Source of the DNA: Patiria pectinifera
Taxonomy: Eukaryota > Echinodermata > Asteroidea > Valvatida > Asterinidae
Direction: 5' to 3'
Assembly (NCBI GenBank): GCA_029964075.1
Contig: CM057136.1
Span: forward strand, 10,974,001-11,038,000
DNA length: 64,000 bases
A model generated the notes under the pieces. The model was given only the letters and a program-made list of their open reading frames with translations, did not search any database and was not told the origin of the DNA. The position numbers and the translations under genes were made by a program. Shown here piece after piece: positions 26,901 through 35,700 of the stretch (the stretch's first letter is position 1; each line of letters opens with the position of its first letter).

Positions 26901-28132
26901 TATTTGGCTCTTGGAACCTGACTATCAACCGAATGGTTCTTACTAGACTTTTTTATATTTCCCAAACAAAATCCCTAAGTTAGGCCTGCCCAACTAGAAT
27001 GGCCCAAGCTGGGACAGGTCCAAAATTATGTTGGGATCGACGACCAAGTTGAGGCGCAACCGATTTGTCGTTCTTTAGAGGTTGCTTTGTCCACACGATA
27101 ACATTATGTCACAGTAATGTTGCACTTGCACCGTTAATTTACATAAATGTTTATTTAAATATAGGTGCACATGTGCCATATTTTATTAGATCAGCGACCT
27201 GTTTTTTATATTAAACACAATGATTTTTTTTTTTAATTTCAAAATGTCGTTTTTATTTTATTATTTGTAAGTTGGTTGACATATTGTAGTCTTGCTGCGT
27301 TTTGCAGCAGAGCCTACACAACAAATGCAGAATGAGCAATTGATTCATATGTTAAGGCCAAAAAAAAGAAAAAGTTCTGCTTCCGATTACATGGCATTCA
27401 AAAATAGGGTAGGTAGGTAGGGAATTATTTTTTTTTTTGCCAATTTTGTTTGTGTACGATCATATGGAGGCGTTTGTGTGCAGTCAAGGGTAAAAGGTAA
27501 AAATTGATGGTTTTGGGCGTTTTTTCCTCATTTTTCCCACAAAAAAAATTAGGGTAGGGGCTGTCAGAATAGGGTAGGTAGGGAAACCGGAAGCAGAACT
27601 ATTATTTTTTTTGCCCTAACTGGTACTGTACGATTGCATTAAAATAAAGTACTTTTAAATGGCCAACATCCCACCCTTATGTTTCTAACTATAAAAATGT
27701 AGAACCCCCCCAAAAGGAATATTTTCTTCACCCATCCACCTTTTTTTTTCAATGTAATAGGAAACACAAATTTTTTATGTCGTGGCCTTATCATGCATTG
27801 TTGAACATTAACCATCAGTATAACCGAAAAAATAAATAAATACATGTGGCATGTAAACAGAAAATGTTGGGAAAACATACCATAGGAACATCTGCGGCTG
27901 GTCCCGTGATGTCAGCGATACCCACTCCAATCTTGTAGTTGGCAATCGTGTTTTCGCTTGTGTAAAGTGCACTCGTGGTCCATCGCTCCAGCAACCATTT
28001 AGTGAGCCTCCATTCGCGCCAGTCACCCCACAAAGGCACTCCAGGTTTCTGACCACTTTCTGAGCTAACTTCCGCCTTCACGGCGATGCAGAAAATTAGG
28101 AGGAAAACTAACAATTTGATTTGATGTGCCAT
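5990..28132 (-). CDS. ASAH2: neutral ceramidase, complete, two alternative first exons
   Basis: Hydrolyses ceramide to sphingosine and fatty acid; a secreted or surface enzyme of the amidase family. Coding exons in transcript order: 1a 27881-28132 or 1b 24980-25186, then 20642-20794, 19598-19774, 18733-18860, 17819-17896, 16827-16947, 15666-15788, 14883-14969, 14014-14118, 12757-12838, 11882-11994, 10921-11015, 10307-10346, 9773-9871, 9023-9118, 8188-8331, 7616-7669, 6621-6709, 5990-6170. All phases agree, giving 723 (1b) or 738 (1a) residues, close to family length. By family knowledge (1b numbering), metal ligands fit GTHSHSG (His144/146), WFAVHGTSMNN (His253), VPGEFT (Glu488) and Tyr528; the nucleophile fits GDVSPN (Ser304). 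A C-terminal Ig-like domain fills the last exons. The signal peptide is followed by a short linker without the Ser/Thr-rich mucin box of vertebrate ASAH2, suggesting secretion. Function is secure; exon edges are predictions. Confidence 0.9.
6857..7110. mobile_element. MITE, family F
   Basis: Ends TAACCTGTTCACGCCGGGAA and GCGCGAACTGGTTTA are imperfect inverted repeats. The body has GACAGATATTTCCGGCCTCG. A close copy is at 55519-55772 and a longer relative at 48855-49272. It lies in the penultimate-side intron of ceramidase (6710-7615). Confidence 0.7.
7263..7615. repeat. degenerate TACTCG/TACTCA simple repeat in a ceramidase intron
   Basis: Units such as CTCGTACTCGTACTCATACT recur between AT-rich stretches right up to the donor of exon 7616-7669. 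There is no coding signal. Confidence 0.6.
7661..7932 (-). repeat. 148-bp tandem duplication including a splice acceptor
   Basis: The segment from 7661 repeats from 7809 with few differences (AGTTGTGTTCTGTGAACC, GTATGCGTAAA, ATCCGCTTGGATGCAACAC). The first copy contains the acceptor and first nine bases of the ceramidase exon 7616-7669. The second copy therefore carries a decoy acceptor ending at 7818. Using it would add 148 bases and break the frame. Confidence 0.8.
7935..8155. repeat. dispersed repeat, family E
   Basis: It shares GTATAGTGCGAAGTACGCAC, CAAAGCCATAGCGTCT and CTCTCCCAGTGGTCTCCCCC with 20345-20610. Both copies lie in introns of the same ceramidase in the same orientation. Termini are not clear and there is no coding capacity. 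Confidence 0.7.
8456..8737 (+). mobile_element. tRNA-derived SINE, nearly full length
   Basis: Box A (GGCCTAGTGGTTAGGG) and box B (GGGTTCAAATCC) are followed by TGTGTCCTTGGGCAAGCCAC, CACCCAGGAGAATAAATGGG and a tail with CCTGATGGGCCATATCGGC. It is the best-preserved head-to-tail copy along with 58866-59150. It lies antisense to the ceramidase within an intron. Confidence 0.85.
8757..8990. mobile_element. MITE, family A, diverged copy
   Basis: It shares CACTGGTTACCAATAGCC, GTGCGCAAGCATAAGTTACG and CCACTAGTCGACTAATGGTC with 5658-5985 and 56090-56325. The terminal repeats are eroded. Confidence 0.65.
9147..9348. mobile_element. MITE, family J
   Basis: The ends GGGCAATTCCAG and GGAATTGCCC are inverted. 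The interior (GTAATCTCCTTGACCATTAC, GATGATGGATGTA) matches 55107-55332 in opposite orientation. It sits in a ceramidase intron. There is no coding capacity. Confidence 0.7.
9349..9772. other. AT-rich intronic DNA
   Basis: Very A-rich sequence between exons 9023-9118 and 9773-9871 of ceramidase. The small open frames are low-complexity, and nothing functional is recognised. Confidence 0.6.
11236..11344. repeat. inverted repeat, 15-bp arms
   Basis: GGCCCCCTTCAATGG at 11236-11250 is matched by its reverse complement at 11330-11344. It resembles the ends of a small non-autonomous DNA element in a ceramidase intron. Confidence 0.55.
12122..12660. mobile_element. MITE-like repeat, family C
   Basis: It starts TTTAAAGCCAGAGTCCATC and ends near GATGGATTATACCTTT, imperfect inverted ends of about 24 bp. 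Its near-twin is at 13428-13946, with diverged copies at 903, 16004 and 37015. It lies in the intron between ceramidase exons 11882-11994 and 12757-12838. Confidence 0.7.
13428..13946. mobile_element. MITE-like repeat, family C, second full copy
   Basis: It has the same order of blocks as 12122-12660, including GGCCTTTCCAACGGTGCTTC and CAAACGAACAAAATGCACAA. Termini TTTAAAGCCAGAGTCCATCA and GGACTATACCTTTAA are clearer here, with TTAA near each end. It occupies the next ceramidase intron upstream. Confidence 0.75.
14223..14735. mobile_element. family D MITE split by inserted family B repeats
   Basis: The outer ends CTGTCCCTGTTAC and GTAACAGGGACAG are inverted repeats, also seen at 50041-50228. 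Inside, from about 14275 to 14680, are repeated motifs of the type TCCTGCAAAATCCTCC in both orientations, which define family B (also at 28985, 30560 and 41395). This reads as one element inserted in another within a ceramidase intron. Confidence 0.6.
15620..15660. repeat. poly-G/poly-T tract beside a splice donor
   Basis: A T-rich run and GGGGGGGGTGGG sit directly next to the donor of ceramidase exon 15666-15788 (GTATTACTCCCACCCC on the minus strand). The C-rich donor flank is unusual, but the GT itself is intact. Confidence 0.5.
16004..16200. repeat. dispersed repeat, family C, partial inverted copy
   Basis: CAACAAAAGTGCTCAAAG, GTTGAAGTTTCAGCTCAGTG and nearby blocks are the reverse complement of the right half of 13428-13946. 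It lies in a ceramidase intron. Confidence 0.6.
16490..16756 (-). mobile_element. tRNA-derived SINE, minus orientation
   Basis: On the minus strand it begins GTGTCGTGGCCTAGTGGTTA and has box B GGTTCGAGCCC. The 3' body (TTAAGCAGGGCACTTAACC) matches the copy at 33820-34083, a second subfamily. Confidence 0.75.
17137..17479. mobile_element. MITE, family I (TTAGGCCAAAA ends)
   Basis: The ends TTAGGCCAAAAAAAAA and TTTTTTTTTGGCCTTA are inverted and followed inward by TCTCTGGTCAG on both sides. The interior holds GCAGCAATAGAGGGCGCTGT, shared in reverse with 41939-42320. Confidence 0.75.
18136..18513. mobile_element. MITE, family I, variant copy
   Basis: TTAAGGCCAAAAAAAAAAAG at the left and GGGGGGCCTAA at the right are inverted ends, followed inward by TCTCCGGTTTCTGGTAT and its complement ACCAGAAACCGGAGA. 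The interior is unrelated to 17137-17479. Confidence 0.7.
19046..19178. repeat. inverted repeat with 42-bp arms
   Basis: Arms 19046-19087 and 19137-19178 are complementary with about one mismatch (CTGGCTTATAAAAGCAGGTT and its complement) around a 49-base loop. They lie within a larger repeat-like stretch (18950-19245) bounded by GGGGCACGCAGC-like and GCAGCGCCGTG-like sequence. Confidence 0.75.
19838..20340. mobile_element. family D element, long copy
   Basis: It begins CCCGTCCCTGTTACTTTTG, contains TTTGCCACTCAAGTATCATT and ACCACTCTTGGAGGACGACT, and ends in AATCACAGATGTCAGATGG. Parts of it match 14223-14735 and 50041-50228 in the reverse direction. The right terminus appears truncated by the adjoining family E repeat. 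Confidence 0.6.
20345..20610. repeat. dispersed repeat, family E, second copy
   Basis: The same blocks as 7935-8155 (GCGCGAAGTACGCACCGCTA, AATGTCTCTCCCAGTGGTCT) end about 30 bases before the donor of ceramidase exon 20642-20794. Confidence 0.7.
20855..21215. repeat. dispersed repeat, family H
   Basis: TGGTCCCAGAGGGCCAGCCT, TAGGATTACCCTGTAATGCC and TTGTGTGCACTCTGGGACCA also occur in this order at 30090-30500. That copy carries an extra insert. It lies in ceramidase intron 1. Confidence 0.65.
21374..21583. mobile_element. MITE, family G, perfect 26-bp inverted ends
   Basis: The left end GAAAGATTTCCATATACGAA (continuing GTTCAC) and the right end are exact reverse complements. A second copy is at 40271-40465 in P4HA intron 3. 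The body contains AATTCTAAGTGTTTTCTAAG and no coding frame. Confidence 0.85.
21696..24812. mobile_element. possible 3.1-kb TA-flanked DNA element in ceramidase intron 1
   Basis: The left end TA-CAGTCAATTGACCGGTTC and the right end GAACCGGTCAAACGACTG-TA are inverted repeats inside TA dinucleotides, as Tc1/mariner-type elements leave. Extra subterminal copies of GACCGGTTCCGCAA-like sequence occur near 21720, 22095 and, inverted, 24595-24625. No transposase frame is visible. It fills most of the intron between exon 1b and exon 2. The boundary call is inference. Confidence 0.5.
24980..25186 (-). CDS. ASAH2: ceramidase alternative first exon 1b
   Basis: The ATG at 25186 has A at -3 and opens a signal peptide (MAGLTMWWTLLVVCVTVLAV), a charged linker, then NYKIGVGIADITGPAAEVNM before a GT donor at 24979. 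It joins exon 2, which begins MGYANPSQ, in phase 0. An earlier in-frame ATG at 25252 would add 22 residues and bury the signal peptide, so it is less likely. Compared with exon 1a, the signal peptide and linker differ and the conserved end is nearly identical. Confidence 0.85.
25250..26384. other. spacer between alternative first exons, likely promoter of 1b
   Basis: No exon is recognised. The stretch immediately above 25186 would hold the 5' untranslated region and promoter of the 1b transcript if 1b is a true first exon. I see no clear TATA box at a convincing distance. Confidence 0.4.
26385..26455 (+). repeat. isolated tRNA-like SINE head
   Basis: GTGCGCGGCCTAGTGGTTAA and GAGGTTCGAATCCC give boxes A and B. 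The SINE body is absent and the acceptor stem does not pair, so this is a fragment and not a tRNA gene. Confidence 0.6.
26693..26945. repeat. 146-bp tandem duplication
   Basis: GTGGCTATCGCTACGGCAGT at 26693 recurs as GTGGCTATCGTTATGGCAGT at 26839, followed in each copy by TCTGGTTC, CCTGAC and ATCAACCGAATGGTT. It lies between ceramidase exons 1a and 1b. Confidence 0.75.
27352..27619. mobile_element. MITE, family I, third copy
   Basis: The ends TTAAGGCCAAAAAAAAG and TTTTTTTTGCCCTAA are inverted, with AGTTCTGCTTCCG and GGAAGCAGAACT just inside. It sits about 260 bases from the exon 1a donor. Confidence 0.7.
27881..28132 (-). CDS. ASAH2: ceramidase alternative first exon 1a
   Basis: The ATG at 28132 opens a signal peptide (MAHQIKLLVFLLIFCIAVKA), a Trp-rich linker (WGDWREWRLTKWLLERW), then NYKIGVGIADITGPAADVPM directly before a GTATG donor. 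It splices in phase 0 to the exon beginning MGYANPSQ. No second copy of the downstream exons is present, so 1a and 1b probably share one gene body. The 5' flanks of both ATGs also align (ATCTTC, then CAAGATGGCA or AAAGATGGCA), which points to a tandem duplication of the promoter-proximal exon. Confidence 0.85.
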
Positions 28133-28445
28133 CTTGAGTGTCTGTTGAAGATTGTTCCTTGTCTTGAAGTGAAGTGGCCTGATCGGTTGGTTGAGTCTTA
28201 TGGAACAGAATTCTTTTATGATACCAGCAACTTATTACAATCTTGAGAGCGAATCGGAAGAATGTTTACAGTTCAATAAAACGGATCATATGATGAGTAA
28301 TATGTTGCAGTATACATGTAAGGAACATGTGAAGGTGTGGGCATGGACATGCCTGTTTTACTTTACTACTTGTACCAGTACTTAATCACAGCATGTATGT
28401 AAATCTCATTAACTTAGAATCCAAGATTATTCAAATATTCGGCAC
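28133..28445. promoter_or_regulatory. divergent intergenic region, ceramidase 1a side
   Basis: Sequence upstream of exon 1a should contain its promoter and 5' untranslated region. No TATA box or CpG-rich stretch is obvious. The spacer to the P4HA ATG is about 1.6 kb and opens two genes in opposite directions. Confidence 0.4.
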
Positions 28446-28446
28446 A

Positions 28447-28791
28447 ATTGCAGAATACCCCGCCACTCGATCCATGCACCTCGTGGCCGGCTACGGAGTC
28501 ACGGTTGATTGCCCTCAATAAACCTTCTCAGCGCTACATGTATGTACTATGCGTCATGCTCCACTGCATTCCCACTCCGTATCCGCGTAGCCGGCAACAG
28601 GGCAGTTGGTTTGGACTTAGAAATTTTTCAGCAACTCCCATTCATTTTGTGTTGCTTCGTTCTCAAGGGGACCCCCCACTCAGTATCCGCGTAGCTGGCA
28701 ATGGACTTGAATTGTTTCTTTTCCAGTGATTCCAACCTCGTAGCCAGAGAATTTAGGGGTGTATTTCTGAGTGGCGGGGTATTCTGCAATT
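28447..28791. mobile_element. MITE with 22-bp inverted ends
   Basis: The left end ATTGCAGAATACCCCGCCAC (then TC) is the exact reverse complement of the right end. Inside, ATCCGCGTAGCCGGCAA-like motifs repeat. It lies in the divergent spacer between ceramidase and P4HA. Confidence 0.8.
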
Positions 28792-28984
28792 ACTCCAAAT
28801 ACTCATTGTCACAATCATGATGTGATCGTTACCAATTTTCTTTTTAATTTTCGATCAATTTTCATTGAATTCTGTTTAATTGAAGAAAATGATTTTGCCT
28901 TTTGTGTGTTGTTACAATCTTTTAACTTTTAGTAAGCCCGTTAATTTTGAAAAAGGTTGAAATAATAAAAAAGCTACCAAGTTG

Positions 28985-29640
28985 TATAATTCCTGTCAAC
29001 CCTAACCTTCCCAAATCCTCCAAAATCCTCTTTGCAATATGGAGGACTTTGCAGGATTGAGGCTACATGTATGTGGCAAAAATGTCTGGCTGATTTTGGA
29101 AGATGCACTATGTCAAGGTCTTGGGCCAGATCTTGTGATGTTTATGCTCAGCTGTGCATAAATTTAGGCATAGATACACTTGAAATCCTTCGCACTGCTC
29201 CCAAGGGCGGATCCAGGGGGGGGGGGGGGGGCAAAAGGGGGCCATGCCCCCCCCCAAAAAAAAACGAGACCAATTTGTTTTTTTTTTATGTGACATTGCA
29301 ATAAAGGCAGGCAATGAGTACACCACCATCTTTTCCTCAAAAAAACATTGGTTAAAGTGGTCAGAAATTGCCTCAGATCGCACCACAGGGCATCTAGAAT
29401 CCAACAATTGTTTTGACCCACTTTTTTGGCCCCCCCCCCAAATTGTGTTCTGGATCCGCCCTTGACTGCTCCAGGATGTCACTGGCTCTGCCTCAACATA
29501 TTTACAGTGATTGCAGGAGGATTTTGCAGGATTGAGGCAGTGGTCACCCCTCCAAGGACCACATTCAAAAAAAAAAAGGAGGAATTTGCAGGATTGAGGC
29601 TGCATGCAAAGTTCAAAAATTCCTAGAGAGTTAGGGTTAA
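28985..29640. repeat. family B repeat, interrupted by a hAT-type MITE
   Basis: Motifs such as TTTGCAGGATTGAGGCTACA and ATCCTCCAAAATCCTC recur, as at 14275, 30560 and 41395. The copy is continuous with 30560-30975 if 29202-29472 is removed. It occupies the 5' flank of P4HA. Confidence 0.7.
29202..29464. mobile_element. hAT-type MITE with 8-bp target duplication
   Basis: A 15-bp perfect inverted repeat (CAAGGGCGGATCCAG and complement) bounds 263 bases of G/C-run-rich DNA. ACTGCTCC stands on both sides (29194-29201 and 29465-29472). Eight-base duplications are the hAT signature. The related repeat at 30761-30768 shows the unfilled site with a single ACTGCTCC. Confidence 0.9.
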
Positions 29641-29763
29641 TGAACACTGTATACAAAGTGTTGTCTGAAGGCTTGCAAAAAAAAACTGACTGACTTTTTA
29701 ACTGACATTATTTGGTTAATTTTTGAATTTTCTTTTACCGTTTTACATAGAGAGTTCAGCAGA

Positions 29764-32700
29764 ATGCGGACGTTAGTGTTACTGAGCCTGCTAGGCCTAA
29801 TAGTAATGTGTCAAGCGGAGGTGTTCACATCATTGGTCGATCTAGAACATGTCATCTACACAGAGAGCAGCATGCTGGATGCGTTAAGGGAATACGTCAA
29901 GCAGGAGGAACTGAAAATTCAGAAAGTCAAAAAGTAAGTAGTTTGTAATTTTTTTGTAATATTTCAAAAAAAAAAATCGTCAGTCATTTTGTTGTTGTTG
30001 TTTTTGCAAAACGTAGTACACTGGCTTTGAATGAGAGCGTTTACTTGTCGATATTCGCCGTTTAAAAATATATACTTTAGCTTTGTGCTGGTCCCAGAGG
30101 GCCAGCCTAGTGTCCTCTTCGTAACGATCTTACTGACTGACTCACTGATCATCACCTGAGAGTTGGGCAGTGCTGTTGTGTAGGATTACCCCGTAATGCC
30201 AATGGCTGGGCTAAATTCCGGTGTCATATGAAAATCGGACTCGTTTGACAATCGGACTCTTTTTCCCTTTTATTCGTTAAACCCTCTCACGTGACCGGTT
30301 CCTCTCCTAATTATCTGTGCATGAGCATGCGCAATACCACCAATGAGTCCGTATTGCATAATTTAACCTAAATTCATGCTACACCGGCCCATTGTGTCGA
30401 CCAGATGTATGCAAAGACTTCCAGTGACTGGCCATTCTGAATCAATTGGATAGAGTTGTGTGCACTCTGGGACCGGCTTTACTAGACCTGCTTAGTCTTG
30501 CCTTGAACAAAACTTGTTCAGGACAAAATCATTCACTATACTGTACATACATGAACATGTAATAATTTTATCCCTAACCGCCCTGAATCCTTCAAAATCC
30601 TCTTTTCCAAAATGGAAGAATTTGGAGGATTGAGGTTACATGGCAAAAGTGTATTACTGATTTCGTAGGATGCACTTTGTCAAGGTCTTGGGCCGGACCT
30701 GTGCTGTTTTTGCTCAGCCATGCGTAAATATAGGCCTGGATTATGCTTGAAATCCTCCGTACTGCTCCAGGATGTCACTGGCCAAGCTCAGCATATTGAC
30801 AGTCACTGCCGCAGGATTTTGCAGGATTCAGGCAGTGGTCACCCTTCCACGGGCCATATTCAAGAAATAATGGAGGAATTTGCAGGATTGAGGCTACATA
30901 AATTGTATTTTCCCATGAGGCCAATTGAAGGATTTTGCAGGATTGAGGCTACATTCTAGCAAAAACGTTAGGGTTAATGTACTTTTCGGTGATTTTTTTA
31001 CCAGATTCAACTGAACATTCTTTGAAGCTGAATTTATTCAGCAAGTTTACATCCCAAATACTTTCATATCTTTTTTTTTCCTTTTATTGTTTAACCAATT
31101 AATTTGCTTTAAATTGTTTAAAATTGAACGACTAAGAATATATTATTTACAGAGTTACCGGTACATGTACGTTTATATTATAACCCACATTCATCACTGT
31201 TAAAAAAAGACGGCACATCATCATTTCAGTTCATGCAAACTACTTTTCATCGGCCCAAGGAATTCCTTTTCATCAGCCTAATAATTGCACAACTGCAGTT
31301 GGAAAATTTCCACAAATTGAATTACCTGGCAATTGGTGATGAAAAACAAACTGACAAGGACATTCTCTAATGCAGAATCGAGGTCAATCATGTTTCACTT
31401 CTCATAACTATAGGGCTGCCTCCACCATGCCTCAACCATTATTGTAGTGAATACCAGTAAATAAATTCCCATAGGCACCAATGATACATGTGGGCAATTC
31501 CACACTAATGTGCCCAAAATAATGTGACATTTATTTTGAGAAGACCTTTAAGTTTTGATGATAAAAGTATGATCTTGGTCTTTCAATTTTTGCTGTGTAC
31601 ACACGTTGCAAGCTTCAAACAAATATCCTCACCTGCAAATGATATAACTGGTTTTGTATTTCAGAAAATATAGTGGATATATTGTTTTACAAAGTGTTAC
31701 GTATGTCGCGAAGGACAGACATTTTAGATAAAGTCACAAAGTACAATGTAAGCATTTATAAAGTTTAATGATCCCCTAATGTTGACTTATTTAAGAAGAT
31801 GTACCCTGCAGGAATGCTTATCAGTCAAGACCTAGAAAGCTCAGAGTCAGTGTGAAGAATTATTTGATATTTTATAATCAGGATTAATATGTACAAACAG
31901 ACTGGACATTTGTCACAAAATGTCTGTCCCTGTTTGTACGTAACCCTGATCTGACTGCTGGTGACTGGCAGGTGTAAACAGTATAGCAAGGGAAGTGGAC
32001 GGAAATTTCTACTGTCTGTTAGTGTTTAAATAATTTATTAAGAGGGTTAAAGAGAAAAAATGACAACATACAAATGCTGATTTGGCCGGCAAAGGCAATT
32101 TTGGTTATTATGTTGGGTGCAGTTGGGAACCTTGGTGGATTCACATACATATGTACAGAGACTCTTAGTGCATTGAGTGCAAGGTTACTGGGTATTCACG
32201 TGTACATTGACAACTTGTCATGTTTGTGTACACGTGGCAGGGCTGGCCAGTAATTGGGTCCTCTATCCACCCACACGTTTCAGCACGTACACACTAGACA
32301 TGTGGCACTGTGCCCAAAACTTCCTGTGTCTACTGGCCGTGTCCCGGCCTGCAGGTCAGGGAACTTTCACCCTGCCTAACCTATGTACAGTATTAGAATT
32401 ATGTCTGCCCAAGTCGTGATACTGATATTCGTAAATTTGAAAGTCAATTGACGGAAAGTAAAATTTAACTTTTTAGATCTTATTGTCAAGTTGTTCATGT
32501 TTTATTTTAATCGCTGAAAATACCAGTGGGCGATTCCATGGTAACTCATGTTGCGTTTAAAGGGGTCTTCCTTCAAGTTCAACTGTGTGTTATTTCATAA
32601 AGTCAAAGCATTGAGGGTAGATTTTCTCACCGAAGTTCCCCTAAAGTGAGGTGACTTCACTACTTTCTGTTGGTTTGGCAATAAGTTTCTTTATTGGCAA

Positions 32701-35700
32701 CTCGTGTTACAAAACAAAAGGACATGGCAATAATTAAAATACTTTGCATTTGTAACTTTCTTCATACTGTGAATTGTTGGAAGAATTGTTTTAGTGCCCT
32801 TTGATTATTAGGATATAAGTGATATACAAACACAGCAGTTTCAAAAAAAATATCAATCATAAAATCTCTAGAGGAATATATTTTTTTGTAAACCAACGTT
32901 ATGGTAACTCCTACATGTAAGTTACAGTTTGTCCATGTATAAGAAATTAATAATTAAACAAAAAACTATTTTGTCATAGAATATGAACCTTTCTCTTTGC
33001 CTTAAATACATTTTCACAATTTTTCCTTTTGATCAAAAATATCTGCCTACATGTACATCATAGGCATGTAGCAATCTTGTCCTATATAGCCCTAACAGTC
33101 CTGAATCCTCCAATTTCAATACGATTTTGCACACCCCCTAGGAGTTAGGGTTACCCCTAACAGAACTCAACCCATCAAACCCCAACGGCATGTTTTGTTG
33201 GAATCTGTCAGGATGGGTACAGTACCCCTAAACTGACAGTGTTTACATTGGGTTGGCACACCTCCGGAATCAAAGTCAGAAATATGTGTGTGCAGTTTTG
33301 GAATTTGCCAGGATGGGTATGGTTCCTAGTAAATTATGCTACGGAGTTACGGTTAAAGAGGCACTCTCATCCAGAATGCACACTTTGGGTTCTAAAACAC
33401 GCTGAATTTTGACATTTGTGCACAAAATTTGGGGTTTTTTTCTTCACTTCTGGAAGTAAGTTCTCTAAATGTTAGCGATCTCCGAAAGAAACTTTAAAGT
33501 TATTTTTTTTTGGTTCTAAATTGCGCAGGTTGATGGATGAGTTACAGAAAGCCAACACAGAGGCCGTACAGGACCCAGAACACTACCTGTCTCATCCTGT
33601 CAACGGCTTGCTGTTGGTCAAGAGATTCATTTGGGAGTGGTCTGAGGTGGAGAACATCATCCGGCTAGACGTCCCCAAAACAAGTAGGTTTTTCATAGCA
33701 TCTGTATCTGTATCTGTATGGTTACGTTGCAGAGACCTATTCAGGCATTATCGCGACGGAGTATAGGTACTCAAGGCACTGGGAGTTATGTCTATTATTA
33801 GATGAATGAAGTACATGAGAAATATGAGACCCATTATGTAGCACCTTTTAAGGGTTTACAAGGTGCTGCGGCCACTGCCAGGACACCGGGGCGAACCCCT
33901 TCTCTTAGCGACAAGTGTTACCTACGGCTTTACGTCCCATCCGAAGGACGAAGCAAGAATGGTTAAGTGCCTTGCTTAAGGGCACAAGTGTCCGCCGGCG
34001 GGCTCGAACCCACGTCACTGTTGCCTCTGAAACACCAGAACATGAGTCCGGTGCTCTTAACCGCTAGGCCATGACACTCCATTTCCCCTGGGAAATTTTC
34101 CAAAATTCCATGAGAAATATCTTCATCTATAATCAGGTAAGGCATTGAATGGGTGGGACAGGTACATGTAGTGTTCTGGGTCCTGTACGGCCTCTGTGTT
34201 GGCTTTCTGTGATGGGTAAACTGTCATCAAAAGCAGAGTTTCCAGGTACTCTGGAAATCTGGGAAAACTTTTGAGTTTCCATTTTTCCAGCATGGGAAAA
34301 CTCAGGGAATTTGGGAAAAATACCAAATCAGGGAAAACTCGGGGAATTTGACAGTGCTTCAGATAGGAGAAGTATTGCTGTGTGTCCTTGTCCAAGTTGT
34401 GTCCATTGACTGGCTGGCTATGGTGTTTTTTTTAGTGCTTATGCATTGTGAATATTATCAGTATCTTAGTGGCTTTGCTGCAACCACCTCTTGACTAATC
34501 AGCAACCTCGTTAAAAATGAAGATATTTCTCATGGAATTTTGGAAATTTCTCAGGGAAATATAAGTGATTTTGTTTGAAAATTGCTGGGAACCCAGTAAA
34601 TATGTACTTTTCGACAGTACAAATTGAAATTTTGTTTTTTTCAGCGCCCTTGAACAAAGATTTTTCAAATTGGAAAATTGTCAATATAGGGCTGGCTAGC
34701 TCAGTTGGTAGAGCACCGTACCGGTAATCCGGAGGTCCCAGGTTCAAACCCCACTCCAGTCAATATCTGTGTTCATTTTTAAAATGATTTGAATGTACCT
34801 TGTCAGTTTCCCTTTATTTGAAAGTGTGAAAATTGTTTTTATTTTGAAAATTTGTACAAAAGTTGTATCTTCTCTGATTGATCCCCGTTTGCTATTTCCC
34901 GGGTTTGCAGCGTTGCTAATGTTGCTAGCATCGTGACTTTGGGCGTGATCTCTGGCAACATGATATGCAGGTTTATGGCTTCCGACTAGCGCCCCTTGAA
35001 CAAAGACATTGACAAAATGGGGAACCGCCAACAAAGGGCTGGAAAGCTCAGTGGGTAGAGCACTGGAACGGCAATCTGGAGGTCGCAGGTTCAAACCTCA
35101 CTCCAGTCAATTTGTTTATTCACCTTTATAATTATTCGGTTTTATTTTGTGACTGTCCGTTTAGATTATCTGGTAAACATCTCTCAGTATCGTGACTATT
35201 TCCCCGCCAATGAGGATCTGAAGGGGGCCGGGGCTGCCTTGCTACGTCTTCAAGATACGTACAAACTGGACACGAAGTCAATCGCGGATGGGAATATAGA
35301 AGGAACATGGAAGTCGCCTCCGCTCACTGGTAAGTCAGCTTGTGGTAGACCTGGATATTCCTCCTCCCCAATCGTGATTTTTTTTCCCGGCCTGATGAGC
35401 CACATTGGCTCGCGACAGACTTTACTTTACTACTTAAAATTGGACAATGTGAGCTAATTTTGTAGTGAATAAAAAGTGCACTGTTCACTTTTCTTTTGTT
35501 CACTTCTTTTTAGGGTATTTTTCCACCAGATTTCTGTACTAACAGAAAGTCAAAGCCAACAAACACCACCACAAGCAAATGACAAGAACTCTTCAGGGTA
35601 ATTTTCTTCACAAAAACCTGTATGTTTTCATACGGTGAAAGAAGTTACTGGCCTGGAAATAATTTCTAGGAGAAAGAAACTCCCAATTTTATGGACCAGT

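Noticed and set aside
29108-29656. 182-codon minus-strand frame upstream of P4HA
   Set aside because: It runs through a family B repeat and the hAT-type MITE, with Pro runs from C/G tracts and no known domain.
34690-35110. Two functional tRNA genes
   Set aside because: Boxes A and B are good, but stems pair poorly, U33 is missing in the first, and the similarity extends beyond the tRNA-like part, so they are repeat units.
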